Part shown: positions 33,980-44,494 of the stretch, piece after piece | Numbering within the stretch: position 1 is the first letter of the stretch | Layout of the letters: each line of letters opens with the position of its first letter | Source: Chelydra serpentina | Taxonomy: Eukaryota > Chordata > Testudines > Chelydridae | Length of the DNA: 64,000 nucleotides | Direction: 5' to 3' | NCBI GenBank assembly: GCA_037349315.1 | Contig: JBAIAC010000048.1 | Span: 40,550,501 to 40,614,500, forward strand | Program-made: the position numbers and the translations under genes | The notes under the pieces: model-generated | What the model was told of the DNA's origin: nothing | What the model saw: the letters and a program-made list of their open reading frames with translations, nothing else | Database searches by the model: none

Positions 33980-34508
33980 GAATCAGAAAAAAGATACCGG
34001 AATTTGCAGTTTAAGTTCAAGCACATTCAGCGTAGGTGAGTTTTCTGAAGTTCTGCTTTTGGGACTAGAATAATGTGCTTCAAAGAGTTGGGAACATTTG
34101 CCTTTTGGGCTGCCTTCATAGCAGATCTGTTCCCAAGAAATATCAGTGGAACTTTAAAACTTGCATAAGTTGCTTTTGAGATCAGCAGCAGAATGACCAT
34201 GCATTTCTCCAAAGAAATTGTTAGGCCTTGTCTACGGTAGAAAAGGTTTTAGCTATGCCAGCAAACCCTCCTAGTGTACATACAGCTTATTCTGGCAAAA
34301 GTGGGCTCTTGTCAGTATGGCTTGTACCCATTAAATCAAACAAAATAAGCTATAGCAGCAGAAGCATCTTTATAACTGTGTCTAAGTAGGGCTTTTGCTA
34401 GTATAAAAACATCATCATTTTTTAAAAAAGGTCACCCCTGCTCCCCCAACTGACATGACTATATTGGTCAGGTCATTTTTATTCTTACTGGTTCTAGGGT
34501 TAACTGAG
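33980..34508. other. Unassigned; possible transposon end
   Basis: GGCCTTGTCTAC at 34224-34235 resembles the start of turtle miniature elements, but no matching end was found. Otherwise AT-rich with no motif. Confidence 0.4.
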
Positions 34509-34683
34509 TCATAGAATCTCAGGGTTGGAAGGGACCTTAGGAGGTCATCTAGTCCAACCCCCTGCTCAAAGCAGGACCAATTCCCAATTTTTGCCCCAGA
34601 TCCCTAAATGGCCCCCTCAAGGATTGAACTCACAACCCTGGGTTTAGCAGGCCAATGCTCAAACCACTGAGCTATCCCTCCCC
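34509..34683 (-). mobile_element. tRNA-derived SINE with CR1 tail (Cry/tortoise type)
   Basis: On the minus strand the head reads GGGATAGCTCAGTGGTTTGA with an A box (TAGCTCAGTGG) and a B-box-like GTGAGTTCAATCC, the two internal Pol III promoter elements. The tail, CCTGCTTTGAGCAGGGGGTT to GACCTCCTAAGGTCCC and CAACCCTGAGATTCTATGA, is nearly identical to the 3' end of CR1 at 36300-36376. Such tail sharing lets the SINE use CR1 reverse transcriptase. This SINE class is known from hidden-necked turtles. Confidence 0.9.
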
Positions 34684-34986
34684 CCACACACACACCAGTC
34701 TAACACACCAACATCACAGCATCGCACCAGAGCTTTGGCCCAACTTCTCTCTGTATTTTTAACATGACTGGTGTGAGGTACTGTCAGGGTTCCCTCCCCA
34801 CTCTAAACTCTAGGGTAAAGATGTGGGGGCCCGCATTCAGAGCCCCTAAGCTTATTTTTACCAGCTTAGGTTAAATCCTCCAAGGTACAAAATTCCCTGC
34901 ACCCTGAGAAATGCTTCTTTCGCTGCCACCATCAAGTATCTAACAGGAATCCAGGAAAGAAATCACTTGAACTTCCCTCCCCCGCA

Positions 34987-36377
34987 AAAAAAGGGAAGAA
35001 GGAAGATCCGGGGAACTACAGGCCAGTCAGTCTCACCTCAATCCCTGGAAAAATCATGGAACAGGTCCTCAAGGAATCAATTTTGAACCACTTAAAGGAG
35101 GGGAAAGTGATCAGGAACAGTCAGCATGGATTCACCAAGGGCAAGTCATGCCTGACTAACCTAATTGCCTTCTATGATGAGATAACTGGCTCTGTGGATG
35201 AGGGGAAAGCAGTGGATGTGCTATTTCTTGACTTTAGCAAAGCTTTTGATACAGTCTCGCACAGCGTTCTTGCCAGCAAGTTAAAGAAGTATGGGCTGGA
35301 TGAATGGACAGTAAGGTGGATAGAAAACTGGCTGGATGGTCGTGCTCAACGGGTAGTGATCAATGGCTCCATGTCTAGTTGGCAGCCGGTATCAAGTGGA
35401 GTGCCCCAAGGGTCGGTGCTGGGGCCGGTTTTGTTCAATATCTTCATCAACGACCTGGAGGATGGTGTGGACTGCACCCTTAGCAAGTTTGCAGATGACA
35501 CTAAACTGGGAGGAGTGGTTAATACGCTGGAGGGTAGGGATAGGATACAGAGGGACCTAGACAAATTAGAGGATTGGGCCAAAAGAAATCTGATGAGGTT
35601 CAACAAGGACAAGTGCAGAGTCCTGCACTTAGGACGGAAGAATCCCATGCACTGCTACAGACTAGGGACCGAATGGCTGGGCAGCAGTTCTGCAGAAAAG
35701 GACCTAGGGGTTACAGTGGACGGAAAGCTGAATATGAGTCAACAGTGTGCCCTTGTTGCCAAGAAGGCTAACGGCATTTTGGGCTGTATAAGTAGGGGCA
35801 TTTCCAGCAGATCGAGGGACGTGATTATTCCCCTCTATTCGGCACTGGTGAGGCCTCATTTGGAGTACTGTGTCCAGTTTTGGGCCCCACACTACAAAAA
35901 GGATGTGGATAAATTGGAAAGAGTCCAACGGAGGGCAACAAAAATGATTAGGGGGCTGGAGCACATGACTTATGAGGAGAGGCTGAGGGAACTGAGATTG
36001 TTTAGCCTGCAGAAGAGAAGAGTGAGGGGGGATTTGATAGCTGCTTTCAACTACCTAAAAGGGGGTTCCAAAGAGGATGGATCTAGACTGTTCTCAGTGG
36101 TAGAAGATGACAGAACAAGGAGTAATGGTCTCAAGTTGCAGAGGGGGAGGTTTAGGTTGGATATTAGGAAAAACTTTTTCACTAGTAGGGTGGTGAAGCA
36201 CTGGAATGGGTTACCTAGGGAGGTGGTGGAATCTCCTTCCTTAGAGGTTTTTAAGGTCAGGCTTGACAAAGCCCTGGCTGGGATGATCTAGTTGGGGTTG
36301 GTCCTGCTTTGAGCAGGGGGTTGGACTAGATGACCTCCTGAGGTCCCTTCCAACCCTGAGATTCTATGATTCTATGA
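34987..36377 (+). mobile_element. CR1 LINE, 5'-truncated, young
   Basis: It runs from GGGAAGAAGGAAGATCC, inside the RT domain, to the 3' end GAGATTCTATGATTCTATGA at 36358-36377. The 3' UTR is short. The coding part is open (next feature). It is inserted in a solo LTR. Its near identity with the copy at 50635-52001 shows recent activity of the family. Confidence 0.95.
35056..36291 (+). CDS. CR1 ORF2 partial: reverse transcriptase and C-terminal domain
   Basis: A 411-codon open frame. Residues 59-65 DFSKAFD hold the first catalytic aspartate, 114-120 SGVPQGS the next RT block and 145-148 FADD the catalytic pair. The C-terminal part has [20 protein letters not shown] and [18 protein letters not shown], then [19 protein letters not shown], conserved in CR1. 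The frame is open upstream of this Met ([18 protein letters not shown] residues at 35014-35055), so the start is arbitrary. The apurinic endonuclease half, over half of the full protein, is missing. An intact catalytic site here does not make an active element, since 5' truncation also removes the promoter. Confidence 0.9.
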   Translation: MEQVLKESILNHLKEGKVIRNSQHGFTKGKSCLTNLIAFYDEITGSVDEGKAVDVLFLDFSKAFDTVSHSVLASKLKKYGLDEWTVRWIENWLDGRAQRVVINGSMSSWQPVSSGVPQGSVLGPVLFNIFINDLEDGVDCTLSKFADDTKLGGVVNTLEGRDRIQRDLDKLEDWAKRNLMRFNKDKCRVLHLGRKNPMHCYRLGTEWLGSSSAEKDLGVTVDGKLNMSQQCALVAKKANGILGCISRGISSRSRDVIIPLYSALVRPHLEYCVQFWAPHYKKDVDKLERVQRRATKMIRGLEHMTYEERLRELRLFSLQKRRVRGDLIAAFNYLKGGSKEDGSRLFSVVEDDRTRSNGLKLQRGRFRLDIRKNFFTSRVVKHWNGLPREVVESPSLEVFKVRLDKALAGMI

Positions 36378-36986
36378 AAATACCCCCTCAAGCTGTACAC
36401 CCCCTTTCCTGGGGAAGCTTGAGAACAATCTCCCAACCAATTGGTTACACAGTGATCTAAAAACCCACCCCCTGGGTTTTAACACCATAGAAAACAGTCA
36501 GCTTCTTAAAAGAAGGATTTTATTAAAAATAAAGAAGGTAAAATCATCTCTGTAAAATCAGGATGGTAACTATTTTACAGGGCACTATATTTCCAAACTC
36601 AGAGAGATTTCCCCCTCTGGACAAAACCTTAAAGTTACAGAAAACCATGAATAACACCCCCCCCCCCTTGCCCCTTCTAACACAGGGAATACACCAAGCC
36701 AAAATTAAACAGAAATCTATGCGCTATGCTATCTAAACTTACTTCAGAAAAGGGAGGTTTGATTTTCTGCAGGTTCCTTCTGTCTTCCAAGATCACTCTG
36801 ACTCAGACAAAGACACACACACAGCCTTCCCCCCTCCTAAGATTTAAAAGTATCTTGTCCCCTTATTGGTCAGATGCCAGCCAGGTCAGGTGTCAGTCTG
36901 GCTACCTGTATTTCTTAACCCTTTACTGGTAAGGGGATTTTATAGCACTGCATCAGACCCTCTCCCCCTTCCCTTCATTTATGACA

Positions 36987-37560
36987 GATACCATTGAAAC
37001 AATATCTTTAAAAAAAATTCTTAAATTGTGCTACAGATTGAGATTGCTGATCTGCTTCTCCAGATCAAACCCCCATTCTTCTGGGATAATCTTCCTAGCC
37101 AGGTCCTTCTCATAGCATCTCATATATAGACTTTTTTTTGTTAAGAAAGTTGTCTATAAAGACTGATAAAAAATAGTTATTGTTTCATTTACTAATTGAC
37201 TGGACACCATCACTTCTACTAACGTTAGTTTTCTGTATAAAATAGCTTTTCTAGAAAGATGACAAACATAATGCCTAACTCGAAAGTATTGGTATCATGC
37301 GTGAATGGGCCAGTTAAAGTTAGTTTTGATCTCTAAATAAAGTTAGAAAGCTTTCTCTGCTGAATAACTGGCCAATTATTTGTATTCCTTGACTTCCCCA
37401 GTCTCTAAAGTTTTGTGATTTGGGTTATTATCAGGATTGTTTGCAATGAGTGTCATTGTCAAGGGACAAGAACTTATTTTATCTCTAGTTCTAACCCAAA
37501 TCTTTGCTAAGAGATGTGTATACATTTCTGCAGGGTATGATTTTTATTAATATTTATTAA
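36987..37560. other. Unassigned, possibly the LINE 3' part
   Basis: AT-rich DNA to the right of the LTR. It may include the 3' part of the L1/Tx1-like element that follows, but I cannot trace the frame here. Confidence 0.4.
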
Positions 37561-37969
37561 TCCATGGTAGCCTAGTAATGTTCACACTTAACACAATTTT
37601 TTTGTTCAAAGTATCTGCACTCACTCTTGGTCTCTTCTTATTCCATATAAATTCTAACATCTTCTGTATTCCTGCTAGGGTTTATTTTGGATGATTACAG
37701 GAAGATTTTGAAACAAGAAAGATATCCTTGGCAAAAATGTTCATTTTGACCATCACTATGCTTCCCAACCAAGAAATTGCATACTTCCCCCCATGCTCCT
37801 GATCTTTTTTTCTTTTGCTGAAGTAGGAACTTGACATTTAAATCAGAGCTCTTCTAGGTTGTTTGAGATTTGAATTCCCTGATATCTCATGGAATTTGTT
37901 GCCCATTTGTACCCAAAATGTTTTCTGGAGGAATGACTTCTCAGAGTTTAGTAAATTTATAGCTAGCAT

Positions 37970-38203
37970 TTAAGATTTGGCATAGTTTCCTTTAAATCCA
38001 GATGCTTTCCCACACTCATGGATTTCTTTAGATACTAATTTTAGAGAAATTATTGTTTTAGATAAAAATAGTATTGCATTCTCGGCATATAAATATATTT
38101 TTGATGTTGTCCTGCAAGTTTTATTCCTGATAGATTCATTGTTCTTATCCTCTGTGCAAAAGGCTCCATGGCCAATGCAAAAAGTAAAGGAGACAATAGA
38201 CAT
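37970..38203 (-). pseudogene. L1/Tx1-type RT catalytic region, broken
   Basis: The 77-codon frame includes [20 protein letters not shown] followed by [10 protein letters not shown] and EIHECGKASGFKGNYAKS. It aligns with the L1/Tx1 block in which K-I-x-L-Y-A-D-D is followed by F-G-x-x-S-G-x-K-x-N-x-x-K-S. The YADD active site reads YAEN, so both metal-binding aspartates are altered. Tx1 versus L1 proper is not resolved. Confidence 0.75.
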
Positions 38204-39373
38204 CCCTGCCTAGTCCCTCTCTAATTCAAACAGGAGAGATTTAACCCCATACCATCTTTGGGACTGGTGGAAAGAGCAGTTATTCATTTAAGGAATTGGA
38301 GGCCAATTTCCATAGGGGACAGGACTTGAAACAAAGTGGCACTGTTCTATCAAGCTCTCTCTGCACCAAGTAATATCAAAATAAATTGATATTTTTTTTA
38401 TCTGGCATTATGGATGCTTCCACTTACTCTTCAAATATTGTCTGACAATTGTCTATCTTTAATGAATCCAGTTTGATCTGGGTTTATATAAACTGAGATA
38501 ATGGACTGCAATTGGCTAGCTAGTATTTTTGCTAAAATCTTTGTCATAATTCAGCGGTGATATGAATTTATATGAGCTGAATAAAGAAAAGTCATTTCCA
38601 GCTTTAGGGAAAACAACAAAGCTTTTTTCATAAATTGTGGAATTTCCTCCCCATTAGACTGGCACTCAAGGCACAACTTCAAGGATTTACCTCCTTAAAT
38701 ACTTTGTAAAATTCAGCTGGAAAGCTGTCAGGTTCTGGAGTTTTACCACTTTTCAGAATAGCCTCTACCCGTCTTCTTTTGTAACTTATTTACCTGAAGT
38801 TTCTTTATCAATGTTGTTTATCTTTGGCAAGCCTGCTACTTCCAGATATTTTTGAATAACGTCAGAGCTTGGAATATCTGAGGTATAGAGGGTTTTAATA
38901 AGCAGCACATATTTCATCAGGGTGTGGAACTGTCCTTTGCTGATTGTTTTTAACTAGTGGAATAATACATTGCTCTTGACTCCCCTTAAGTTTTCAAGTC
39001 AAGAGCTTTCCACATTTATTTCCTTTGTCATAAAATGTAGCTCCTGTTCCATTTACCCCCTTAGAGTTCTTTATTTTTTTCAGCTAAGAAGCTCTGCTTA
39101 TCAACTGGTCCTTAATTACTGCTTTACCAGCCTCCTAGAGAAGGCCTCTTTGTATATTGTTTCCTCATTTATTTGAAAGCATTGAACAAATGTCCTTAAT
39201 TGTTGCAGCCTGATCTTTGTCTGGCAGAAGCAAGCAGCTCATTTTCCAATAAAGTGATCTTTGGGACTGAGCACACAGCTATCAAATGTTACTTCCACTG
39301 GTGCACGATCTGACCATGCAATGGTGTCAATTTTTGCAGATCTTGACTTCTTCTAAAGATCTAGAGAGTAACA

Positions 39374-39599
39374 TTAAATCTGGTCTAGTATATAACTGAT
39401 GAGGATGTGACTAAAATGTGTAATCCCTGGGTGCAGTTCTCTCTGCCAGTCTGAGAAACTGATTTGTTGGCACAGAGAAGTCAATGTTGTATCTGCTTCT
39501 CTGTGCCTTGTCTTTTTTGTCAGATCTATCCCCATAAGAAGTGAATGTGCAATTGAAATGCCCTCCAAGTATAATTTCCCCTTCCTCAAAGTCATGCAT
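39374..39599 (-). pseudogene. L1-type endonuclease fragment
   Basis: Frame 39411-39599 begins MHDFEEGEIILGGHFNCTFT, matching the L1 endonuclease block G-x-I-x-x-G-G-D-F-N, followed by SYGDRSD (compare x-x-D-R-S-S). The catalytic D of GGDFN is H here. The overlapping frame 39374-39595 carries the next residues after a shift. The endonuclease nicks target DNA for LINE insertion and this copy is dead. Confidence 0.7.
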
Positions 39600-39885
39600 T
39601 ATTTTAAAGAAGTCCTATAAACATTTTTTTCTTTGCTTTTCGTTGGGAGCATACACAGAGCACACAGTTATTAATAATCCAGCAATTGAATAAAATAAAA
39701 CATCTCTCCTGATACTTAAATTGGTCTTTAATCTGAAAAGGTACATATTTAACAAATGTTATTTCCACTCCTCTTCTTTTCTTTGGATGACACAAAAAAA
39801 GGTCTGCTGAAATGAATTACTTTTCATGCCCACAATTTGCACCTCCTAAAAATGCGTTTCTTGAAGTAGAATCTGAGTGGGTTTC

Positions 39886-40356
39886 CTTTTCCTTTGATTG
39901 GGCCTCCAGCGGGATCCGCCAGTACCCTTTGGTCAACTTGAAAGTTGTGATATACTGGGCTTCCCCCAGCTGGTCGCGTAGGCAGTCTACTCTGGACATC
40001 AGGTATGCATCAAACCGGGATATCGCATTGACCCTCCAGAAGTCGATAAAAAATCTGCAGGTACTGTCTGGCTTGGGGACAAGAACAATAGGGCTCTGCC
40101 ACTCACTGCAAGACCTTTCAATTTCTCCAAGTTTTAACATGGCTTTTACCTCCTGCTCCACTGCTTCCTACATGTGATGTGGGAGTGGTCGGGTTTTCCC
40201 ACATACGACTTCTCTGGGATTGGTGATGATGGTGTGGCACATCTGGGTAGTCTGTCTGGGGATGGCTGTGGAAATCTTGGGGAAGGCCTGTTTTAGTTGC
40301 TTCTCTGAGAAGTTATCCCCAAGCTGTGGGGTTTTGGGTTCTGCTTCTAAAGGCAC
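39886..40356 (-). pseudogene. Gypsy reverse transcriptase, N-terminal part, downstream of integrase
   Basis: Frame 40168-40356 contains CHTIITNPREVVCGKTRPLP, the H-x-I-x-T ... R-Q-x-P-Y-R-x-P lead-in. After a stop (near 40165) frame 39817-40161 has EQEVKAMLKLGEIERSCSEW, SPIVLVPKPDSTCRFFIDFW and YITTFKLTKGYWRIPLEAQS, matching L-D-L-T-K-G-Y-W-Q-I-P-L. The first catalytic aspartate (D of LDLTKGYW) is lysine here. The YVDD part is missing, cut at the junction. Confidence 0.85.
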
Positions 40357-40375
40357 CTGTGGTCCCAGATCTAGC

Positions 40376-40840
40376 TCAGGGAGGGGGGTATGGAGTGATC
40401 AATAAACCTTCCCTCTCACACCAGGGTTTCAGCAGATTAACATGATAAATCTGTCGCTTCTTCCAGCAGTCTGGCTGGCGGATCTCATAATTGACAGGGC
40501 CCGTCCAGCGGAGTATCTCATATGGACCCTGCCAGTGGGCTAACAGCTTGGATTTGGAAGAGGGGAGCAGGAGAAACACTTAATATCCTGGTTCAAAGAT
40601 CCGCTCACGGGTCCTCCGGTAGTATCCTTGTTCTTGGGCCCACTGGGCAGTTTGAAGATTCTCCTTCACAAGGGTCCTGGCCTTTGTTAGACATTCTCGC
40701 AGCTGGAAAACATACTGGAGTAGCCCCTCAGCCTGGGAGGGGTCTGCTCCCACGTCTTTACCACCAGGTCCAGTACCCCTGAAGGTTGGCGGCCATAAAG
40801 GAGCTCGAATGGAAAAAAATCTCGTGGATGCCTGCAGCAC
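40376..40840 (-). pseudogene. Gypsy integrase C-terminal region with GPY/F-type domain
   Basis: Frame 40580-40840 has STRFFSIRAPLWPPTFRGTG and LRECLTKARTLVKENLQTAQ, the helical tail of the integrase. Frame 40376-40579 has SKSKLLAHWQGPYEILRWTG then PVNYEIRQPDCWKKRQIYHV, the W-Q-G-P-Y-x-V module and the H-V-N-L-L-K-P-W ending. A stop separates the two frames. Confidence 0.85.
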
Positions 40841-40966
40841 CTCTCAAAGAGCCAGCAATAGGGGAGGGAGAAGCTGGTCCCAGTGGTGGAGTTCCTCTGG
40901 GGGGAACTTCTGGAGCATGCTCTTTAGGGTCCACTTGAACCTCTCAACCAATCTATCTGTCTAGGG

Positions 40967-41179
40967 CTAGTACATGGATGTTCTCAGCCTCTTGATCCTG
41001 AGAAGATTGCAAACCTCCTGGAATAGCCGGGAGGTAAAGTTTGTGCCCTGCTCTGTGAGGATCTCCTCGGGCAGGCCCACCTGAGTGAAGATCATTAGGA
41101 GTTTGGAAGCTATAATCCAGGCGATAGCACTTCTCAGGTTGATGGCCTCAGGAAAATGGGTTGCATAGTCCAAGATCAT
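40967..41179 (-). pseudogene. Gypsy integrase catalytic core fragment
   Basis: MILDYATHFPEAINLRSAIA, then VGLPEEILTEQGTNFTSRLF. The family motif is L-T-D-Q-G-T-N-F. The catalytic aspartate is glutamate here (LTEQGTNF). It ends at LRIKRLRTSMY, just before the usual H-P-Q-T-D-G segment, where a stop lies in the DNA (reads as YYPQT-like, about 40962). Confidence 0.85.
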
Positions 41180-41191
41180 AAGGCTATACCA

Positions 41192-41572
41192 TTATCTGGC
41201 GGCTCTCTTTGTGAGGGGCCCCACCAAGTCCACAGCTACCCACTCAAAGGGCATTCCTATTACTGAGAGAGGGACTGAGGCAGCTCTTGGTACTCCAGGC
41301 AGTGCCACCAGCTGGCACTTGGGGCAGGAGGCACAGTAATCTTTAGTGTCTCGGTGCATGCTGGGCCAGTAGAAATGGGATAAAACCCAAACTAGGGTCT
41401 TCTCCAGACCCAGGTGGTTGGCCGCTGGGATGTCGTGGGCCAAGTTCAACATGGCCCATCTATGACACTGTGGGACCACTAGCTGGGACCACTGTTCATG
41501 GGTCTCGTTCAACCTGGTATAGTAGATCCTGTGTGAGCTCAAATCATGGCCACTGGTCAGCCCACTGAGCAT
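41192..41572 (-). pseudogene. Gypsy integrase, zinc-binding domain and start of core
   Basis: The 126-codon frame includes LAHDIPAANHLGLEKTLVWV, FYWPSMHRDTKDYCASCPKC, that is the H-x-H and C-x-x-C ligands of the integrase zinc domain. EWVAVDLVGPLTKRAAR follows, whose aspartate (AVDLVGP) is the first catalytic residue of the DDE core. The frame ends in a stop. The core resumes at 41179. Confidence 0.85.
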
Positions 41573-42284
41573 CTACCAGGCCCGTGTCCATGCAGGCCAG
41601 TTGCTCATACACATGTCTCAGCATGGGGTCATCTCTCTGATCTTGGCAAAAGTTCATCGCTGCATCCCAGCTAGAGCTCCCCCCATCTGCCTGAGGCAGG
41701 GCACTGTCTTCCTCAGTGACTGGATCCACTGGTGAAGCAGGCGGGCTGTCAGGATGTGCTCCGCCCAACTTGGTGGTCCCCCTGTCAGATTCTCCCCTTC
41801 TAGGGCTATCTGTGGGGGAGGTTCTCGGAGGCCGAGAGTTCAGGCCATCCCTCAGGCAGCTCCTTGGCATCTCGATTGGCCAGAGGCCCTCGGAGCTCTG
41901 GACAGTCCTCAGGAGGCAACCCTGGCAGCTCCTCTGCAGGTTCCCACAGCAGGCGGGATGTGTCTGTCGCCCTTGGTGGCTCCAGCCCAACTAAGCTGCA
42001 GGGCCCATCTGTTGTATACCAGAATTTGCCATCTCCTTGTAGGCACAGAGAGGATCAGTGACGGGCCTTCCTGAGGGCAGTTCCTCTGAAGGCTTCCAGA
42101 AGTCTCTCTTGAGAGCTGTGGAGCTACAGTCTGCTCTCTCCTGGAGCAGCTCAGCAACTGTCTGGAATGTCTTACTTTTAAGGCATTGATAAGGCTGGAG
42201 GGGTGGGGCCAGCCTTGCCCGCAGCAGCTGTTTAACCCCTTCATCGCCAGTGCAGGGTTTATACACCCTGTCATAGGCACACAT
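41544..42284 (-). pseudogene. Gypsy leader/gag-like segment
   Basis: Overlapping frames (41991-42284, 41909-42280, 41544-41990) carry Pro/Ser/Glu-rich sequence, for example VKQLLRARLAPPLQPYQCL and AMNFCQDQRDDPMLRHVYEQ. The latter leads into the integrase and resembles the region just before the zinc domain in Gypsy integrases. I recognise no protease motif. The change of frames shows indels. Confidence 0.45.
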
Positions 42285-43276
42285 TACATGGATTAAAGAT
42301 GGCTAACAGGTCTCAACGTATAACCGTAACCAGGGAATCATCTATTGAATGGGTGGGTTCCTAGTGAGATAACACAGGAATTGGTTCTTGGCTCTATGCT
42401 ATTTAACATTTTTATTAATGACCTGGAAGAAAAGAAAATACTGAAAGTTTGCAGATGACACAAAAGATTGGGGAAGTTCTAAATAATGAAGAGGACAGGT
42501 CATTGATGAAGAGTGATCTGTACCACTTGGGAGGCTGGGTGCAAGCAAACACTATGCATTTTAATATGACTAAATGCATACATCTAGGAACAGGATGGAG
42601 GGCTCTATCCTGGGAAGCAATGACTCTGAAAAAATTTTGGGAGTTGTGGGGGCTAATCAGTCCTTCCAGTGTGACGCTGTTGCCAAAAGAGCTAATGCAG
42701 TCCTTGGATGCGTAAATATGGGACTCTCGAGCAGAAGTAAAGAGGTTATTTTACTTCTGTATTAGGCCCTGGTGCAAGTGCTCTGGAACAATGTCCAGTT
42801 CTGGTGCCCACAATTCAAGAAGGATGTTCATAAACTGGAGAGTTCAGAGAAGACCAATGAGAATGATTAAAGGAACAGAAAACATGCCTCATAGTGATAG
42901 ATTGTTAATCTAAATAGACTCAAGGAGCTCTAAGAGAAAGTTAAGGGGTGACTTCGTTTCAGTCTGAGTACCTACACCGGGAACAAATATTTAATAATGG
43001 GCTCTTCAGTCTAGCAGAGAGGCACAATCTATCCAATGGTTGGAAGTCAAATTCAGACTTGAAATAAGGCATACATTTTTCTGAGTGTAATTAACCATTG
43101 GAACATCTTACCAAGGGTCATGGTGGATTCTCCATCAATGTTAATTTCTAAATCAAGATTAGTTATTTTTCTAAAAGCTATGCTCTAGGAATTATTTTTG
43201 GGCAGTACTATGTCCTGTGTTATATAGGAGGTCAGACTAGCTGGTCAAAATGGTCCCTTCTGACTTTGAAAGCTAC
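42285..43276 (+). mobile_element. Old CR1-clade LINE 3' fragment
   Basis: It starts within the RT (GSWLYAI-like reading of TTGGTTCTTGGCTCTATGCT, block [12 protein letters not shown]) and continues to the CR1 3' end GGTCAAAATGGTCCCTTCTG at 43240-43259. Frame 42449-42715 covers K-F-A-D-D-T-K-to-LGGW sequence with shifts (for example MTKCIHLGTGW and SDLYHLGGWVQANTMHFNM). Diverged and broken. It begins directly at the end of the Gypsy remnant. Confidence 0.8.
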
Positions 43277-44439
43277 AAATCTTGTTAAATTTGTGGATTT
43301 TTGGAGAATATATCCTCTGCAATTCTGTGCTTTTTTCTGGCTGGCGGCCAGAGTTTAGTAGGTTTAGTGGGGTCAATGGAGACAAAGTACTTTGCTATCC
43401 CCTCAGAGCTCAGGCAGCCATGTTATTTTGGCCTCCTGCAGGTCTCCCTGCATTTAGGTTTTTTTTATATGAACAATCATTATCTTAAACTGATGATTTA
43501 GGACCTGCTGGAATCAATCTATTTGGGTGAATTCTAGCACATGGGTGTAGTGCCAATGAATTCAGTCCACTTGTGCAGGATCAGGCCTTAAGTGACTAGT
43601 GATCTATGGATTATGGGTGTGATTTTTCAGAAGTGCCTAGGTTGCTTAGGAGTTGAAGGTTCACTCACTTCCAATGGGACATGTGCTCCTAAATTACTAG
43701 GTGCTCTTTAAAATTCCACCCCAAAATATTATCTATTTTTAAATGGTAGTTTAAAAGAAAAAAATGTTACTACACAATTACATTGTCAACATTAACATGT
43801 TCAGATACAACTATGGTGAGCATGTTATAAATGCCTGGAAAGAACAGTATGGATGTTCAGCCTACAATACTACATGGTATGGAAATTCAGAAAGAAAATA
43901 AAACATTTCTAAACACTAGATTTGTAATATTTTCTTTACCCAATCTAAGAGTATTGGGCCTAGACTACTTCATAGCTATCCTGTGACTCACTCTATTGTT
44001 TGTAAGCATTTTAGCCCTTGGGGTATATCTCATCATGAATTAATTTGAGACTTCGGCAATATGGTACATATTCACAACATGCTGAAAAATGTCCTTCCAC
44101 TCTTTTGCTGTGTTAACTTATATTTAATTGCAATAATAAAAACCAAAGAAATGAAGCTACAAAAAACCCACGTTAGTTGTCTGGCAAGAAGTTCCAATGT
44201 AAAGCTGAATTTCAATTCTTAAATAATCCCACAGTGCCTAGTAACACATTACAGCACTGATATTCTTAGAATAAGTGCCATAGAAATGTTTATAAAATGG
44301 GCACACAATTATTATCCATTGTGTGAAGAGCACTGGAACACATCAGTGTAATTAGAGTAAATGTAGGGCCCTGGATCTAAACACTGTACTCCCATCAACA
44401 GCTGGGAGAGGTTCTGTGTGAAGATATATCTATCTTAGG
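43277..44439. other. No recognised gene; short palindromic repeat
   Basis: AT-rich DNA. At 43630-43712 an imperfect inverted repeat pairs AGAAGTGCCTAGGTTGCTTA with CTAAATTACTAGGTGCTCTT, a foldback common in reptile DNA. Nothing else identified. Confidence 0.5.
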
Positions 44440-44494
44440 TACTCATATGGTCCCCAGTACCATAGTATCCGAGTGCCTCACAATCTTTAGTATG

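Larger units (their letters stand above)
34782..36986 (-). mobile_element. Solo LTR interrupted by a CR1
   Basis: The LTR begins TGTCAGGGTTCCCTCC and ends TTATGACA, with TG/CA ends and a 5-bp duplication GGTAC/GATAC (one mismatch) at 34777-34781 and 36987-36991. The CR1 at about 34987-36377 lies inside it. On the minus strand a CCAAT box (CTGACCAATAAG, near 36862) precedes TTTTAAAT (near 36843), and AATAAA-like signals lie near 36515, so the promoter probably points to minus. No internal viral genes are present. The LTR class (ERV or Gypsy) is not determined. Confidence 0.75.
37560..39885 (-). mobile_element. L1/Tx1-like LINE ORF2 remnant
   Basis: Minus-strand order: endonuclease start (LLQETHF near 39860, then VQIVGMKS), an endonuclease block with EEGEIILGGHFNCTF (39411-39599), the RT entry KTPEPDSFPAEFYK near 38700, the RT catalytic region (37970-38203), and a downstream block with LVGKHSDGQNEHF (near 37760). 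The order and motifs are those of L1-clade ORF2. Stops and frameshifts are many. The left limit is uncertain. The right limit abuts the Gypsy remnant. Confidence 0.75.
39886..42284 (-). mobile_element. Gypsy-class LTR retrotransposon remnant with integrase before RT (Gmr1-like)
   Basis: Reading the minus strand from 42284: a gag/leader-like part (about 41544-42284), integrase zinc and core (40967-41572), integrase C-terminal GPY-type domain (40376-40579), then reverse transcriptase (39886-40161). The order IN-RT is reversed relative to usual Gypsy elements and matches the Gmr1 group known in fish and other deuterostomes. RNase H would follow but is cut by the junction with the L1-like remnant at about 39885. 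No LTR was identified. Stops break every part. Confidence 0.8.

Noticed and set aside
34650..34683. tRNA gene
   Set aside because: A and B boxes are present, but the sequence is the head of a SINE that continues into a CR1-like tail, with no cloverleaf 3' half.
39812..40177. 121-codon open frame (+)
   Set aside because: Antisense to the Gypsy reverse transcriptase.
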